Below are positions 22,473 to 33,108 of a DNA stretch of 64,000 nucleotides, piece after piece (position 1 is the first letter of the stretch; the number at the start of each line of letters is the position of its first letter). The translations under genes and the position numbers were made by a program. Below the pieces are notes generated by a model that was not told the DNA's origin, ran no database searches, and was given only the letters and a program-made list of their open reading frames with translations. Location: NCBI GenBank assembly GCA_029266735.1, contig JAQSWG010000010.1, forward strand, positions 1 to 64,000, in the 5' to 3' direction. The DNA comes from Ornithinibacter sp. Lineage in GTDB: Bacteria > Actinomycetota > Actinomycetes > Actinomycetales > Dermatophilaceae.

Positions 22473-22988
22473 ATGACGACAGAGAGCACCCCACCCGTTC
22501 GGGCCATGTCTTCTGCGGAGGGCGAGCACCTCACGGCATGCACCTGCGTGTCCCGGCGCGAGAGCCTGCTCGCGGCGGGCGTCGCGGCGGCGGCCACCGC
22601 CGGGCTCACCGCCTGTGGAGCCGCCGAGGGCGCCGGGGACGCCGCCGCGAGCGCGGTGGGGTCCGCCGCCTCGTCGGCGGCCTCAGCCGCCGCCTCGGCC
22701 GCCGCGGGAGCGATCGCCGCATCGGAGATCCCGGTGGGCGGCGGCAGGGTCTTCGAGGCGCTCAAGGTGGTGGTGACCCAGCCGACCGCCGGCGACTTCA
22801 AGGCGTTCTCGGCGGTGTGCACCCACCAGGCGTGCACGGTCGGCGATGTCGCGGACGGCGTCATCACGTGCCCCTGCCACGGGAGCCAGTTCGACATCAC
22901 CACCGGGGAGCCGCGAAAAGGACCGGCGACGAAGCCCCTCCCCGCCAAGAGCGTCACGGTGGGGGCCGACGGGCTGTCGGTGACCTGA
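22473..22988 (+). CDS. Tat-exported Rieske [2Fe-2S] lipoprotein
   Basis: The product is 171 aa. The N-terminus has a twin-arginine (SRRESLLAAG, Arg28-Arg29) and a lipobox-like LTAC (Cys48), so it is probably folded inside and exported by Tat, then anchored. Residues 49-83 are almost only Ala, Ser and Gly, a flexible stalk. The Rieske domain has Cys116-x-His118 and Cys133-x-Cys135-His136 with Cys121, i.e. the cluster ligands plus the disulfide pair. It may act as an extracytoplasmic electron carrier; no partner oxidase or dehydrogenase is adjacent. A GGGAGAGG precedes the ATG. Confidence 0.88.
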   Translation: MTTESTPPVRAMSSAEGEHLTACTCVSRRESLLAAGVAAAATAGLTACGAAEGAGDAAASAVGSAASSAASAAASAAAGAIAASEIPVGGGRVFEALKVVVTQPTAGDFKAFSAVCTHQACTVGDVADGVITCPCHGSQFDITTGEPRKGPATKPLPAKSVTVGADGLSVT

Positions 22989-23052
22989 GCCGGCATCCGA
23001 GCGGCAATCTGAGCCCCGCCTGCCGGACCATGGAGGTGTCGGCCTGCAGTCG

Positions 23053-23064
23053 TAGGGTTGGTGC
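23053..23064 (+). promoter_or_regulatory. -10 box for leaderless uvrC
   Basis: TAGGGT is followed by 6 nt and GTG 23065. Confidence 0.6.
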
Positions 23065-25089
23065 GTGGCAGACCCGTCGACGTACCGTCCTCGGCCGGGT
23101 GAGGTCCCGACCGCCCCGGGGGTCTACCGGTTCCGCGACAGGGAAGGGCGGGTCATCTACGTCGGCAAGGCGAAGAACCTGCGCGCACGGCTCTCCTCGT
23201 ACTTCCAGGACGTCGCTGCCCTCCACCACCGGACGGCGACGATGGTGCGTACGGGCGCGAGCGTCGAGTGGACCGTCGTCACGACGGAGGTCGAGGCACT
23301 CCAGCTGGAGTATGCGTGGATCAAGGAGTTCGACCCCCGGTTCAACGTGCGCTACCGGGACGACAAGTCCTACCCCTACCTCGCGGTCACGCTGGGTGAG
23401 GAGTTCCCGCGGGCCCAGGTGATGCGTGGGGCGAAGCGCAAGGGCACGCGGTACTTCGGGCCGTACGCCCACGCCTGGGCGATCCGCGAGACCCTCGACC
23501 TCGCCCTGCGGGTGTTTCCGGTCCGCACCTGCTCGGCCGGGGTGTTCACCCGCGCCGGTCAGGTGGGCCGCCCCTGCCTGCTGGGGTACATCGACAAGTG
23601 CAGCGCGCCGTGCGTCGGGCGGGTCGACGCGCAGCGGCACCGCGAGATCGCCGAGGACTTCTGCGACTTCATGGCGGGGGAGACGGGCCGCTTCCTGACC
23701 CGTCTCACGGGAGAGATGCGGGAGGCCGCGGCCGAGCTCGACTTCGAACGGGCGGCGCGGCTGCGGGACGACATCGGCGCCCTCGAGCGAGTGCTCGAGA
23801 AGTCCGCCGTGGTCCTCCCCGACGCCACGGACGCGGACGTCTTCGCCCTCGCGGAGGACGAGCTCGAGGTCGCGGTGCAGCTGTTCCACGTGCGGGGTGG
23901 GCGGGTTCGCGGCCAGCGAGGCTGGGTCGCCGAGCGGGACGCGGAGTCCACCCCGGAGATCGTCGAGCACCTCCTGCAGCAGGTCTACGGCTCGGAGGAG
24001 GGTGAGGCGGTGCCCCGGGAGGTGCTCGTCCCGGTCCTGCCCGACGACGCCGAGGCGCTCTCCGAGTGGCTCTCCCGTCTCCGGGGCAGCCGCGTCGACC
24101 TGCGGGTGCCGCGCCGCGGTGACAAGCGGAGCCTCATGGAGACGGTGGCCCGCAACGCGAGCCAGAGCCTGGCGCGGCACAAGGTGACCCGCGCCGGTGA
24201 CCTCACGACGCGCAGCCAGGCGCTCCAGCAGATCCAGGAGGCTCTCGGGCTGGAGGAGGCGCCCCTGCGGATCGAGTGCTTCGACATCAGCCACGTCATG
24301 GGCACCGAGGTCGTCGGCTCGATGGTCGTCTTCGAGGACGGCCTCCCCCGCAAGTCGGAGTACCGGCGCTTTCTCGTGCGAGGCGACGAGACCGGCGCCA
24401 CCGACGACACCGCGGCCATGTACGAGGTCCTCACCCGCCGCTTCCGTCGGGGGAGGACCGAGGAGGGTGAGGAGCGCCAGCGGGATGCCGTCGCGGCCGG
24501 TGCGCCGGATGGCTTCCCCGCCGTGAACGGTGCCGAGGGATCTCCCGAGATGGGGTCCCGGCCGGCCCGCTTCGCCTACCGGCCCAATCTCGTCGTCGTC
24601 GACGGCGGCCTGCCGCAGGTCAACGCCGCGGCCCGCGCCCTGCTGGACATCGGGGTCGTGGACGTGACCGTCGTGGGCCTCGCCAAGCGCCTGGAGGAGG
24701 TCTGGCTCCCGGGGGAGGAGTTCCCCGTCGTCCTTCCGCGCACGAGCGAGGGGCTGTACCTCCTCCAGCGGTTGCGTGACGAGGCCCACCGTTTCGCGGT
24801 CACGTTCCACCGCCAGCGACGCAGCAAGGCGATGACGTCGAGCCGGCTCGACGGCATCCCCGGTCTGGGGGAGAAGCGACGCAAGGCGCTCCTCAAGCGG
24901 TTCGGGTCGGTCAAGCGGATCACCGGCGCGTCGGTCGACGAGCTCGCCGAGGTCCCGGGAATCGGTCCTGCGCTGGCAGCCGTCGTTGCGGCACAGTTGG
25001 GCAACACCGGGGACACCACGCCCGCGGTCAACCTGGCGACCGGTGAGGTCGTCGACGACGAGGGAGCAGGACGTGACGACGGAGCCTGA
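23065..25089 (+). CDS. uvrC: excinuclease ABC subunit UvrC
   Basis: The product is 674 aa. UvrC makes both incisions in nucleotide excision repair. The N-terminal GIY-YIG nuclease is seen in [30 protein letters not shown], the Cys-rich stretch [13 protein letters not shown] follows, then a UVR motif ([14 protein letters not shown]), the RNase H-like second nuclease ([24 protein letters not shown]) and helix-hairpin-helix repeats ([33 protein letters not shown]). An insertion around [25 protein letters not shown] is variable. The gene leads the uvrC-rapZ-yvcK-whiA unit; its last 17 nt overlap rapZ. Confidence 0.97.
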   Translation: MADPSTYRPRPGEVPTAPGVYRFRDREGRVIYVGKAKNLRARLSSYFQDVAALHHRTATMVRTGASVEWTVVTTEVEALQLEYAWIKEFDPRFNVRYRDDKSYPYLAVTLGEEFPRAQVMRGAKRKGTRYFGPYAHAWAIRETLDLALRVFPVRTCSAGVFTRAGQVGRPCLLGYIDKCSAPCVGRVDAQRHREIAEDFCDFMAGETGRFLTRLTGEMREAAAELDFERAARLRDDIGALERVLEKSAVVLPDATDADVFALAEDELEVAVQLFHVRGGRVRGQRGWVAERDAESTPEIVEHLLQQVYGSEEGEAVPREVLVPVLPDDAEALSEWLSRLRGSRVDLRVPRRGDKRSLMETVARNASQSLARHKVTRAGDLTTRSQALQQIQEALGLEEAPLRIECFDISHVMGTEVVGSMVVFEDGLPRKSEYRRFLVRGDETGATDDTAAMYEVLTRRFRRGRTEEGEERQRDAVAAGAPDGFPAVNGAEGSPEMGSRPARFAYRPNLVVVDGGLPQVNAAARALLDIGVVDVTVVGLAKRLEEVWLPGEEFPVVLPRTSEGLYLLQRLRDEAHRFAVTFHRQRRSKAMTSSRLDGIPGLGEKRRKALLKRFGSVKRITGASVDELAEVPGIGPALAAVVAAQLGNTGDTTPAVNLATGEVVDDEGAGRDDGA

Positions 25090-26017
25090 GGTGCCGGTGG
25101 ACCCGGCCCGTGCCGAGGCGCCGCGAAACGCCGCCGAGCCGGTACCGCGGGCCAGTGACTTCCTCATCGTCACGGGAATGAGCGGGGCGGGCCGGTCGAC
25201 CGCGGCGAACGTCATCGAGGACCGTGGCTGGTACATCGTCGACAACCTGCCCCCGCAGCTGCTCTCACCGATGGCGGACCTCGCTGGCAAGGTGCGCGGG
25301 AGCGGCGTGACCGACCTGCGGATCGCAGCGGTCGTCGACGTGCGTGCCCGGGCGTTCCACTCCCACGTCCAGGCCGGGCTGGCGGCCCTGCGCGAGGCCG
25401 GCTGGCAGCCGCACCTCATCTTCCTCGACGCCACCGACGAGGCCCTCGTCCGCCGCTTCGAGAGCGTCCGCCGCCCGCACCCGCTCCAGGGGGAGGGCCG
25501 ACTGCTCGACGGCATCCAGGCGGAACGCGAGATGCTCCGAGACCTCCGTGCCGAGGCCCAGGTCGTCATCGACACCTCCGGGCTCAACGTCCACCAGCTC
25601 GGGCGCAAGCTCGCCCCGCTCCTGGGAGCCGAGGGCGGTCCGAGCCTCCGCCTGGCCCTGATGTCGTTCGGCTTCAAGTACGGCGTCCCCCTGGACGCCG
25701 ACTTCGTCTTCGACCTGCGCTTCCTCCCGAACCCGTTCTGGGTCCCCGAGCTGAAGCCCCTGACCGGGGCCGATGCCGCGGTCTCCGACTGGGTCCTGGG
25801 GCAGGACGGTGCCGGTGAGTTCGTCGACCGGGTCACCGACCTCATGGTCCCGGTGACGGACGGCTACCTGCGTGAGGGCCGGCGTTACGCGACCATCGCC
25901 ATCGGATGCACTGGCGGCAAGCACCGGTCGGTGGCGATCAGCCAGTCGCTCGCTGCTCGGCTCTCGACGGAGCGGGTCGCGACGTTCGTCGTGCACCGCG
26001 ACCTGGGGCGCGAGTGA
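25073..26017 (+). CDS. rapZ: RNase adapter / nucleotide-binding protein RapZ family
   Basis: The product is 314 aa. After a Pro/Ala-rich N-terminus of about 27 residues it has the Walker A motif GMSGAGRS (35-42), [15 protein letters not shown], and the C-terminal [18 protein letters not shown] region that binds phosphate or a sugar in this family. In E. coli RapZ controls amino-sugar synthesis through RNase E; in actinobacteria the role is less clear, but the order uvrC-rapZ-yvcK-whiA is highly conserved. GTG 25073 has GGGAG upstream and overlaps uvrC. Confidence 0.93.
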   Translation: MTTEPEVPVDPARAEAPRNAAEPVPRASDFLIVTGMSGAGRSTAANVIEDRGWYIVDNLPPQLLSPMADLAGKVRGSGVTDLRIAAVVDVRARAFHSHVQAGLAALREAGWQPHLIFLDATDEALVRRFESVRRPHPLQGEGRLLDGIQAEREMLRDLRAEAQVVIDTSGLNVHQLGRKLAPLLGAEGGPSLRLALMSFGFKYGVPLDADFVFDLRFLPNPFWVPELKPLTGADAAVSDWVLGQDGAGEFVDRVTDLMVPVTDGYLREGRRYATIAIGCTGGKHRSVAISQSLAARLSTERVATFVVHRDLGRE

Positions 26018-26970
26018 CCGGCCCCGTCGTCGCCGCCCTCGGCGGCGGCCACGGCCTCGCCGCCACGTTGACCGCCTTGCGCTACGTCACCGACGAGATC
26101 ACGGCCATCGTCACCGTCGCCGACGACGGAGGGTCCAGCGGTCGGCTCCGGAACGAGTTCGGGGTGCTGCCGCCCGGGGATCTACGGATGGCCCTGGCGG
26201 CCCTGTGCAGCGAGAGCGAGTGGGGCCAGACCTGGCGTGACGTGCTCCAGCACCGCTTCGCCGGCGACGGGCCGCTGGGCGGGCACGCCTTGGGCAACCT
26301 CCTCATCATCGCCCTGTGGGAGCTGCACGAGGACCCCGTGGCGGGACTCGACCTCGTCGCCCGCCTCCTCCAGGCGCAGGGGCGGGTGCTGCCCATGGCG
26401 GCGGTGCCGCTGACCATCGAGGCCGAGGTCAGTGCCCTCGACGGCGCCGAGCCCGGAGCCGTGCGGGTCGTGCGGGGCCAGGCCGAGGTGGCGGTGACTC
26501 CCGGAACGGTGGAGTCGGTCCGGCTCCTGCCGGGGAACCCGCCGGCCTACCCCGAGTCGGTCGCCGCCATCCGGGGCGCGGACTGGGCCGTCCTCGGCCC
26601 GGGGTCGTGGTTCACCTCGGTGATGACCCACCTCCTCGTGCCGGAGGTGCGTGAGGCCCTCGAGGTCACCCGCGCCCGCCGCCTCCTCGTCCTCAACCTC
26701 GACCCGGGCACCGGTGAGACGGCCGGCTTCAGCGCCGAGAGGCACCTCGAGACCTTTGCGACCCTCGCGCCGCGGCTGCGGCTCGACGGCGTGCTCGTCG
26801 ACCCCGCGGTCGTCGAGGACGAGAGCCGCCTGGCGGAGCACTCGCGACGCCTCGGCGCCACCCTCCACGTGGCTCCCGTGGCCCGGCGCGACCGGCCGGG
26901 AGAGCACGACCCGCTGCGCTTCGCGGCTGCCCTCCGGGACATCATGAGCATCGGCCGTGGGGTCCGATGA
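26014..26970 (+). CDS. yvcK: YvcK/CofD-like gluconeogenesis factor
   Basis: The product is 318 aa. [21 protein letters not shown] at the N-terminus and [32 protein letters not shown] are hallmarks of the YvcK family, related to 2-phospho-L-lactate transferase. YvcK proteins bind UDP-sugars and influence cell-wall precursor and central carbon metabolism. GTG 26014 overlaps the rapZ stop in a GTGA arrangement, so the two are translationally coupled. Confidence 0.93.
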   Translation: MTGPVVAALGGGHGLAATLTALRYVTDEITAIVTVADDGGSSGRLRNEFGVLPPGDLRMALAALCSESEWGQTWRDVLQHRFAGDGPLGGHALGNLLIIALWELHEDPVAGLDLVARLLQAQGRVLPMAAVPLTIEAEVSALDGAEPGAVRVVRGQAEVAVTPGTVESVRLLPGNPPAYPESVAAIRGADWAVLGPGSWFTSVMTHLLVPEVREALEVTRARRLLVLNLDPGTGETAGFSAERHLETFATLAPRLRLDGVLVDPAVVEDESRLAEHSRRLGATLHVAPVARRDRPGEHDPLRFAAALRDIMSIGRGVR

Positions 26971-26990
26971 CGCGTGGCAGGATGACCGCC

Positions 26991-27971
26991 ATGGCGATGA
27001 CGGCGAAGGTGAAGGACGAACTGAGCCGGCACCAGGTCACCAAGCCGTGCTGCCGCAAGGCCGAGGTCGCCGCCACCCTGAGGTTCGCCGGCGGCCTGCA
27101 CATCATCGGTGGCCGCATCGTCGTCGAGGCCGAGCTCGACACGGCGAACGCCGCGCGTCGGCTGCGCCGTGAGCTCACGGAGGTCTACGGACACACCCCG
27201 GAGGTCCTCGTGCTCGCCGCCGGTGGCCTGCGCAAGGGCAGCCGTTACGTCGTCCGCGTCGTCCAGGACGGGGAGTCCCTGGCGCGGCAGACCGGCCTCA
27301 TCGACAGCCGTGGTCGCCCCGTGCGAGGACTGCCGCCGAAGGTCGTCAGCGGATCCGTCTGCGACGCGGAGGGCGCATGGCGCGGGGCCTTCCTCGCCCA
27401 CGGGTCGCTCACCGAGCCGGGCCGCTCGTCGGCGCTCGAGGTGACCTGCCCCGGCCCCGAGGCCGCGCTCGCCCTCGTCGGCGCAGCGCGCCGTCTGAAC
27501 ATCTCGGCCAAGGCTCGCGAGGTCCGCGGCGTCGACCGCGTCGTCATCCGTGACGGCGACGCCATCGGTGCGATGCTCACCCGGCTCGGGGCCCACGACG
27601 CCGTCCTCGCGTGGGAGGAGCGCCGCATCCGCCGTGAGGTCCGGGCGACGGCGAACCGTCTCGCGAACTTCGACGACGCCAACCTCCGCCGGTCTGCGCG
27701 GGCCGCCGTGGCTGCCGGCGCCCGCGTCGAGCGGGCCCTCGAGATCCTCGGGGACGACATTCCCGACCACCTCCGCGACGCGGGACAGCTGCGCCTCGAG
27801 CACAAGCAGGCCTCCCTCGAGGAGCTGGGTCAGCTCGCCTCCCCGCCGATGACCAAGGATGCCGTCGCCGGACGCATCCGCCGGCTCCTCGCCATGGCCG
27901 ACAAGCGAGCCGCGGACGACGGCATCCCGAACACCGAGGCCGTGCTCACGGCCGACATGCTGGACGGCTGA
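26991..27971 (+). CDS. whiA: sporulation/cell division transcription factor WhiA
   Basis: The product is 326 aa. From memory it is nearly collinear with Streptomyces Whi[56 protein letters not shown], a LAGLIDADG-like homing-endonuclease fold without catalytic acids, and the C-terminal helix-turn-helix around [39 protein letters not shown] 26991 gives the family N-terminus; an ATG at 26967 overlapping the yvcK stop would add eight residues. CAGGAT stands 7 nt before ATG 26991, so an internal leaderless transcript is possible. Confidence 0.95.
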   Translation: MAMTAKVKDELSRHQVTKPCCRKAEVAATLRFAGGLHIIGGRIVVEAELDTANAARRLRRELTEVYGHTPEVLVLAAGGLRKGSRYVVRVVQDGESLARQTGLIDSRGRPVRGLPPKVVSGSVCDAEGAWRGAFLAHGSLTEPGRSSALEVTCPGPEAALALVGAARRLNISAKAREVRGVDRVVIRDGDAIGAMLTRLGAHDAVLAWEERRIRREVRATANRLANFDDANLRRSARAAVAAGARVERALEILGDDIPDHLRDAGQLRLEHKQASLEELGQLASPPMTKDAVAGRIRRLLAMADKRAADDGIPNTEAVLTADMLDG

Positions 27972-28035
27972 TCGCGGCGTACCGGGGTCACCTGCCCACA
28001 CCCCGGACGGCGCTCGACCGCCATCGGCCCGGGTC

Positions 28036-28041
28036 TAGGGT
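28036..28041 (+). promoter_or_regulatory. -10 box of the gap operon
   Basis: TAGGGT lies about 65 nt before the gap GTG, giving a leader of about 58 nt with GGAAGG as ribosome binding site. Confidence 0.55.
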
Positions 28042-28087
28042 TGGGAACGAATCCAAGGTGTCGCGGTCCCGCGGCACCCCCCGCTGA

Positions 28088-29110
<1,023 letters not shown>

Positions 29111-29128
29111 GCGCGGGCCGAGCCCACC

Positions 29129-30334
29129 ATGGCTGACCTCGCCTCGCTGGGCGACCTGCGCGGCAAGCGCGTCCTCGTCCGCTCCGACCTCAACGTCCCC
29201 CTCGACGGCACGACGATCACGGACGACGGCCGCATCCGGGCGTCGGTCCCGACGATCTCCGAGCTCGCCGCGGCGGGCGCGCGCGTCATCGTGTGTGCCC
29301 ACCTCGGCCGGCCGAAGGGAGCGCCGGAGGAGAGGTTCTCGCTGCGACCCGTCGCGGGCCGGCTCGGGGAGCTGCTGGGCCGCCCGGTGTCCTTCGCGAC
29401 CGACACGGTGGGCGAGAGTGCCCGGTCGGCCGTGGACGCGATGTCCGACGGTGACGTGGTGCTCCTCGAGAACCTGCGGTTCAACCCGGGCGAGACGGCC
29501 AAGACCGACGAGGAGCGGGCCGAGTTCGCCGACGCCCTGGCCGGGCTCGCCGACGCGTACGTCTCGGACGGGTTCGGGGTCGTCCACCGGAAGCAGGCGT
29601 CGGTCTACGACGTCGCGACGAGGCTCCCCGCAGCCATGGGCGGGCTCGTGCGCGCCGAGGTCGAGGTCCTCCAGCGGCTCACCGAGAAGCCCGAGAGTCC
29701 GTATGCCGTCGTCCTGGGCGGCGCGAAGGTCGCCGACAAGCTGGCGGTCATCGACAACCTCATGGGCACGGCGGACCGCCTCCTCATCGGCGGCGGGATG
29801 CTCTTCACCTTCCTCGCGGCCAAGGGTCACGAGATCGGGCGGAGCCTCTTCGACGCCGAGAGCGTCGAGGCGTGCCGGGGCTACCTCGAACGCGCCGACG
29901 AGAGCGGCGTCGAGATCATCCTGCCCGTCGACGTCGTCTGCGGCCGGGACTTCTCCGCGGACACCGAGGTGGTCACCGTCGACGCGGACGCCATCCCCGC
30001 CGACATGATCGGTCTGGACATCGGGCCCCGGTCGGCCGAGCTCTACGCGAGCGCGCTCGCCGACGCCCGGACCGTCTTCTGGAACGGCCCGATGGGGGCC
30101 TTCGAGATGGAGCCGTTCGCCGCAGGCACGCGGCGGATCGCGCAGGCACTCGTCGACGTCACCGCCGCGGGCGCGCTCACCGTCGTCGGCGGGGGTGACT
30201 CCGCCGCCGCGGTGAGGCAGCTGGGCTTCTCCGACGACCAGTTCGGCCACATCTCGACCGGTGGCGGTGCGTCACTGGAGTACCTCGAGGGCAAGGAGCT
30301 GCCCGGCATCGCCATCCTCACGAAGGAGCACTGA
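29129..30334 (+). CDS. pgk: phosphoglycerate kinase
   Basis: The product is 401 aa. It makes ATP from 1,3-bisphosphoglycerate. [38 protein letters not shown], the hinge [11 protein letters not shown] and the nucleotide-binding GGGDSAAAV are all present and in order. It starts 18 nt after gap and ends 3 nt before tpiA, so the three are cotranscribed. Confidence 0.97.
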   Translation: MADLASLGDLRGKRVLVRSDLNVPLDGTTITDDGRIRASVPTISELAAAGARVIVCAHLGRPKGAPEERFSLRPVAGRLGELLGRPVSFATDTVGESARSAVDAMSDGDVVLLENLRFNPGETAKTDEERAEFADALAGLADAYVSDGFGVVHRKQASVYDVATRLPAAMGGLVRAEVEVLQRLTEKPESPYAVVLGGAKVADKLAVIDNLMGTADRLLIGGGMLFTFLAAKGHEIGRSLFDAESVEACRGYLERADESGVEIILPVDVVCGRDFSADTEVVTVDADAIPADMIGLDIGPRSAELYASALADARTVFWNGPMGAFEMEPFAAGTRRIAQALVDVTAAGALTVVGGGDSAAAVRQLGFSDDQFGHISTGGGASLEYLEGKELPGIAILTKEH

Positions 30335-30337
30335 CGC

Positions 30338-31135
30338 ATGGCCTCCGGCCGCACCCCCCTCCTGGCGGGCAACTGGAAGATGAACCTCGATCACCTCCAG
30401 GCCACCCATCTCGTGCAGAAGCTGGACTGGACCCTCAGGGACGGCAGGCACGACTTCGGCGCGGTCGAGGTGGCGGTGTTGCCGCCGTTCACCGACATCC
30501 GCAGCGTGCAGACCCTCATCGACGGTGACCGCCTCGAGCTCAGGCACGGCGCCCAGGACCTCTCCGTCCACGACTCCGGCGCCTACACCGGCGAGGTGAG
30601 CGGAGCCTTCCTCGCCAAGCTCGGCTGCAGCTACGTCGTGGTCGGCCACAGTGAGCGACGCGAGTACCACGCCGAGGACGACGACGTCGTCAACGCCAAG
30701 GTGAAGGCGGCCTACCGCCACGGGCTCACCCCGATCTTCTGCTGCGGTGAGGGCCTCGAGATCCGCCAGGCTGGCACCCATGTCGACCACGTGCTCGCCC
30801 AGGTGGAGGCGGGCCTCGACGGGGTGCCCGTCGACCAGGCCCGGACTCTCGTCGTCGCCTACGAACCCATCTGGGCCATCGGCACCGGCGAGGTGGCGAC
30901 CCCCGAGGACGCGCAGGAGGTGTGCGCGGCCATCCGGACCAAGCTCGCCGAGCTCTACACCGGAGACGTTGCCGACGGCATCCGCGTCCTGTACGGCGGC
31001 TCGGTGAAGTCCGGCAACGTCGCGGCCATCATGGCGAAGGAGGACGTCGACGGCGCTCTCGTCGGGGGGGCGTCGATCGACCCCGTCGAGTTCGCCGCGA
31101 TCTGCCGCTTCCGGGACCACCGCGGCACCACCTGA
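30338..31135 (+). CDS. tpiA: triosephosphate isomerase
   Basis: The product is 265 aa. Catalytic residues are seen in NWKMN (Lys near residue 14), VVGHSERR (His) and [11 protein letters not shown] (Glu plus flexible loop 6), with the phosphate-binding YGGSVKSGN and VGGASID. It interconverts dihydroxyacetone phosphate and glyceraldehyde 3-phosphate. Confidence 0.97.
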   Translation: MASGRTPLLAGNWKMNLDHLQATHLVQKLDWTLRDGRHDFGAVEVAVLPPFTDIRSVQTLIDGDRLELRHGAQDLSVHDSGAYTGEVSGAFLAKLGCSYVVVGHSERREYHAEDDDVVNAKVKAAYRHGLTPIFCCGEGLEIRQAGTHVDHVLAQVEAGLDGVPVDQARTLVVAYEPIWAIGTGEVATPEDAQEVCAAIRTKLAELYTGDVADGIRVLYGGSVKSGNVAAIMAKEDVDGALVGGASIDPVEFAAICRFRDHRGTT

Positions 31136-31169
31136 CCCGACCCTGACCGGTGCTGCTCGCCCGAGCGGT

Positions 31170-31175
31170 TATCCT
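31170..31175 (+). promoter_or_regulatory. candidate -10 box for secG
   Basis: TATCCT lies 41 nt before the secG GTG. It may provide an extra start for secG and rbpA apart from read-through from the glycolytic genes. Confidence 0.4.
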
Positions 31176-31216
31176 GTACCGGTTGTGCCCCCCAGACCCC
31201 GCACGAAGGATTGCCC

Positions 31217-31462
31217 GTGGACGCGGTTCGCATCGGCCTCCAGGTCCTCCTGGTCCTCGGTGGCCTGTTCCTGACCCTGCTCATCCTCCTCCACAAGGGC
31301 AAGGGCGGCGGGCTGTCGGACATGTTCGGTGGAGGCATGTCGAGCTCGCTCGGCGGGTCGTCCGTCGCCGAGCGCAACCTCGACCGCATCACCGTCGCCG
31401 TGGCGCTGGTCTGGTTCACCTGCGTCGTCGGTCTCGGCGTCCTCGAGCGGTTCGCGGCATAG
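31217..31462 (+). CDS. secG: preprotein translocase subunit SecG
   Basis: The product is 81 aa with two membrane segments (VLLVLGGLFLTLLILL and ITVAVALVWFTCVVGLGVL) separated by the typical glycine-rich loop HKGKGGGLSDMFGGGMSSSLGGSSVAERNLDR. It is an accessory subunit of the SecYEG channel. GTG 31217 has AGGA 6 nt upstream; the track start two codons earlier (TTG) is less likely. Its position after tpiA is widely conserved. Confidence 0.93.
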   Translation: MDAVRIGLQVLLVLGGLFLTLLILLHKGKGGGLSDMFGGGMSSSLGGSSVAERNLDRITVAVALVWFTCVVGLGVLERFAA

Positions 31463-31474
31463 GGAGAACTGACA

Positions 31475-31825
31475 ATGGCTGGAGGAAACGCCATCCGTGG
31501 CTCGCGCGTCGGTGCAGGCCCCATGGGCGAGGCCGAGCGGGGGGAGGTCGCCCCACGCGTCCACGTCTCGTTCTGGTGCTCCAACGGGCACGAGACGAGG
31601 CCGAGCTTCTCGGAGGAGCCCGGCCTGACCATTCCCGACCAGTGGGACTGCCCGCGGTGTGGCTTCCCGGCCGGTCGTGACGAGGACAACCCGCCGGCGC
31701 CACCGAAGGTCGAGCCGTACAAGACCCACCTCGCGTACGTCAAGGAGCGCCGCTCCGACGAGGACGGTGAGGCCATCCTCGACGAGGCCCTGCAGACCCT
31801 CAGGGACCGCGGCCTCATCCAGTAG
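31475..31825 (+). CDS. rbpA: RNA polymerase-binding protein RbpA
   Basis: The product is 116 aa. RbpA binds the RNA polymerase beta subunit and principal sigma factors and stabilises the open complex; it is found in actinobacteria only. MAGGNAIRGSRVGAGPMGE is the conserved N-terminal tail, FWCSNGHE-CPRCGFPAG the zinc-binding core, and KTHLAYVKERRSDEDGEAILDEAL the sigma-interacting helix. It begins 12 nt after secG and ends 19 nt before the convergent DUF3806 gene. Confidence 0.97.
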   Translation: MAGGNAIRGSRVGAGPMGEAERGEVAPRVHVSFWCSNGHETRPSFSEEPGLTIPDQWDCPRCGFPAGRDEDNPPAPPKVEPYKTHLAYVKERRSDEDGEAILDEALQTLRDRGLIQ

Positions 31826-31844
31826 GTCGGGCTGGTGGCGACGC

Positions 31845-32363
31845 TCAGCTGCGGCCGATTCGCGCGAGGTGTTCGGTCACCCCGGGAAGCCAGTCCCGCT
31901 CCCGGGCCATCCAGCGCACCGCGACGAGCATGCGGGTGACGACCGGCACGCCACGGCGCGGCGGCTCCACCGCGAGGTCAGTGCCGAACGGGTCGATGCA
32001 CACCACCCACCGGTAGCCGGCCACCGTGACGAGGTGGTCGCCCATCGCGGTTCCCAGCACGTCGATCACTGCCGACGCGTCCTCGCCCTCGTGCCGGTCC
32101 AGGGCCCGGTCGTATGCCGCTGCCACCGTCGCGAGGTCGCCGGGATCGATGCCATGGTCGGCATAGGCCTCGCGGACCGCGTCGAGCCGCGCCTGCTCAT
32201 CGACGGAGAGCGGGCGTACCCCGATCTCCTCCACGGGCTCGACGCCGCCATCGGGGGAGGCGCCGAGGGCGCCGTCAGGAGCGAGCGGCGAGTCGTCGGC
32301 GGCGGTGTTCGGGCCTCGCGCGTCGTCGTCGCCACGTCCACGGATCCGGTCGAGGAAGCCCAT
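31845..32363 (-). CDS. DUF3806 domain-containing protein
   Basis: The product is 172 aa. An acidic, disordered N-terminus follows MGFLDRIRGRGDDD. The C-terminal 110 residues (QARLDAVREAYADHGID to DPFGTDLAVEPPRRGVPVVTRMLVAVRW) look like the DUF3806 family, which has no known function. It follows pgl after 7 nt on the same strand and is the probable last gene of the pentose phosphate operon. Confidence 0.7.
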   Translation of the reverse strand: MGFLDRIRGRGDDDARGPNTAADDSPLAPDGALGASPDGGVEPVEEIGVRPLSVDEQARLDAVREAYADHGIDPGDLATVAAAYDRALDRHEGEDASAVIDVLGTAMGDHLVTVAGYRWVVCIDPFGTDLAVEPPRRGVPVVTRMLVAVRWMARERDWLPGVTEHLARIGRS

Positions 32364-32370
32364 CTGCGCG

Positions 32371-33108
32371 TCAGCGCTCCAGGTGGGCCGCGGCGTCGGC
32401 GTCGACGAGCCAGAGGGTGCGTTCCTGCCCGTGGACGTGGGCGGCCGGCGTCGTCTCGAACGGCGCACCCGTGACGCCACGGCGAACCGCGTCGGCCTTG
32501 TCGGCGCCACTGACGAGGAACCAGACCTCGCGCGAGTGCTCGAGGCACTCCCTGGTGAGTGAGACGCGGTCCGGTGGGGGCTTCGGAGAGTCGTGGACGG
32601 CGACCGCGATGGCGTCCGCTGTGGCCGCTGCGGGGTGGTGCGGGAAGAGGGACGCCACGTGGCCGTCGGGGCCGACCCCGAGGACCATGACGTCGAAGAG
32701 GCTGCCTTGCCCGTGCTCCCGAAGGGCAGCTGCATACGCCTCGGCACTCGCCTCGGCCGAGGTGCTCGCGTCGGGGCCGGGCACGCGGTGCACGTGGGAG
32801 GGCTCGAGGCCGAGAGTGTCGAGACCGGCGTCGCCGTTCTGGGTGTCGTTGCGGTCGGGGTCGCCGGCCGGGAGATAGCGCTCGTCCCCCCACCACACGT
32901 GCACTCGTGACCAGTCGACCGCTCCCCGTGCGGGAACCCGCGTGATCGACGTGACGATGTGGGACCCCATGGAGCCACCGGTCAGCGATACGTGGGCCAC
33001 GCCGCGCGCCGACTGCGCGTCGACGAGCGCGACGACGAGCCGGGCCGCAACCGCGTCGGCGAGCGACTCCTGGTCCCGGTGCACGACGACCGTGGTGGGC
33101 GCGGTCAT
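32371..33108 (-). CDS. pgl: 6-phosphogluconolactonase
   Basis: The product is 245 aa. It hydrolyses 6-phosphogluconolactone, the product of Zwf. Conserved segments are VSLTGGSMG, WSRVHVWWGDERYLPAGDPDRND and VMVLGVGPDGHVASLFPHHPA. ATG 33108 overlaps the opcA stop by 4 nt, which couples the two reading frames. Confidence 0.93.
   Translation of the reverse strand: MTAPTTVVVHRDQESLADAVAARLVVALVDAQSARGVAHVSLTGGSMGSHIVTSITRVPARGAVDWSRVHVWWGDERYLPAGDPDRNDTQNGDAGLDTLGLEPSHVHRVPGPDASTSAEASAEAYAAALREHGQGSLFDVMVLGVGPDGHVASLFPHHPAAATADAIAVAVHDSPKPPPDRVSLTRECLEHSREVWFLVSGADKADAVRRGVTGAPFETTPAAHVHGQERTLWLVDADAAAHLER

Noticed and set aside
22954-25845. 963-aa minus-strand ORF across uvrC and rapZ
   Set aside because: It covers two well-identified plus-strand genes and shows no recognisable domain; a typical high-GC antisense frame.
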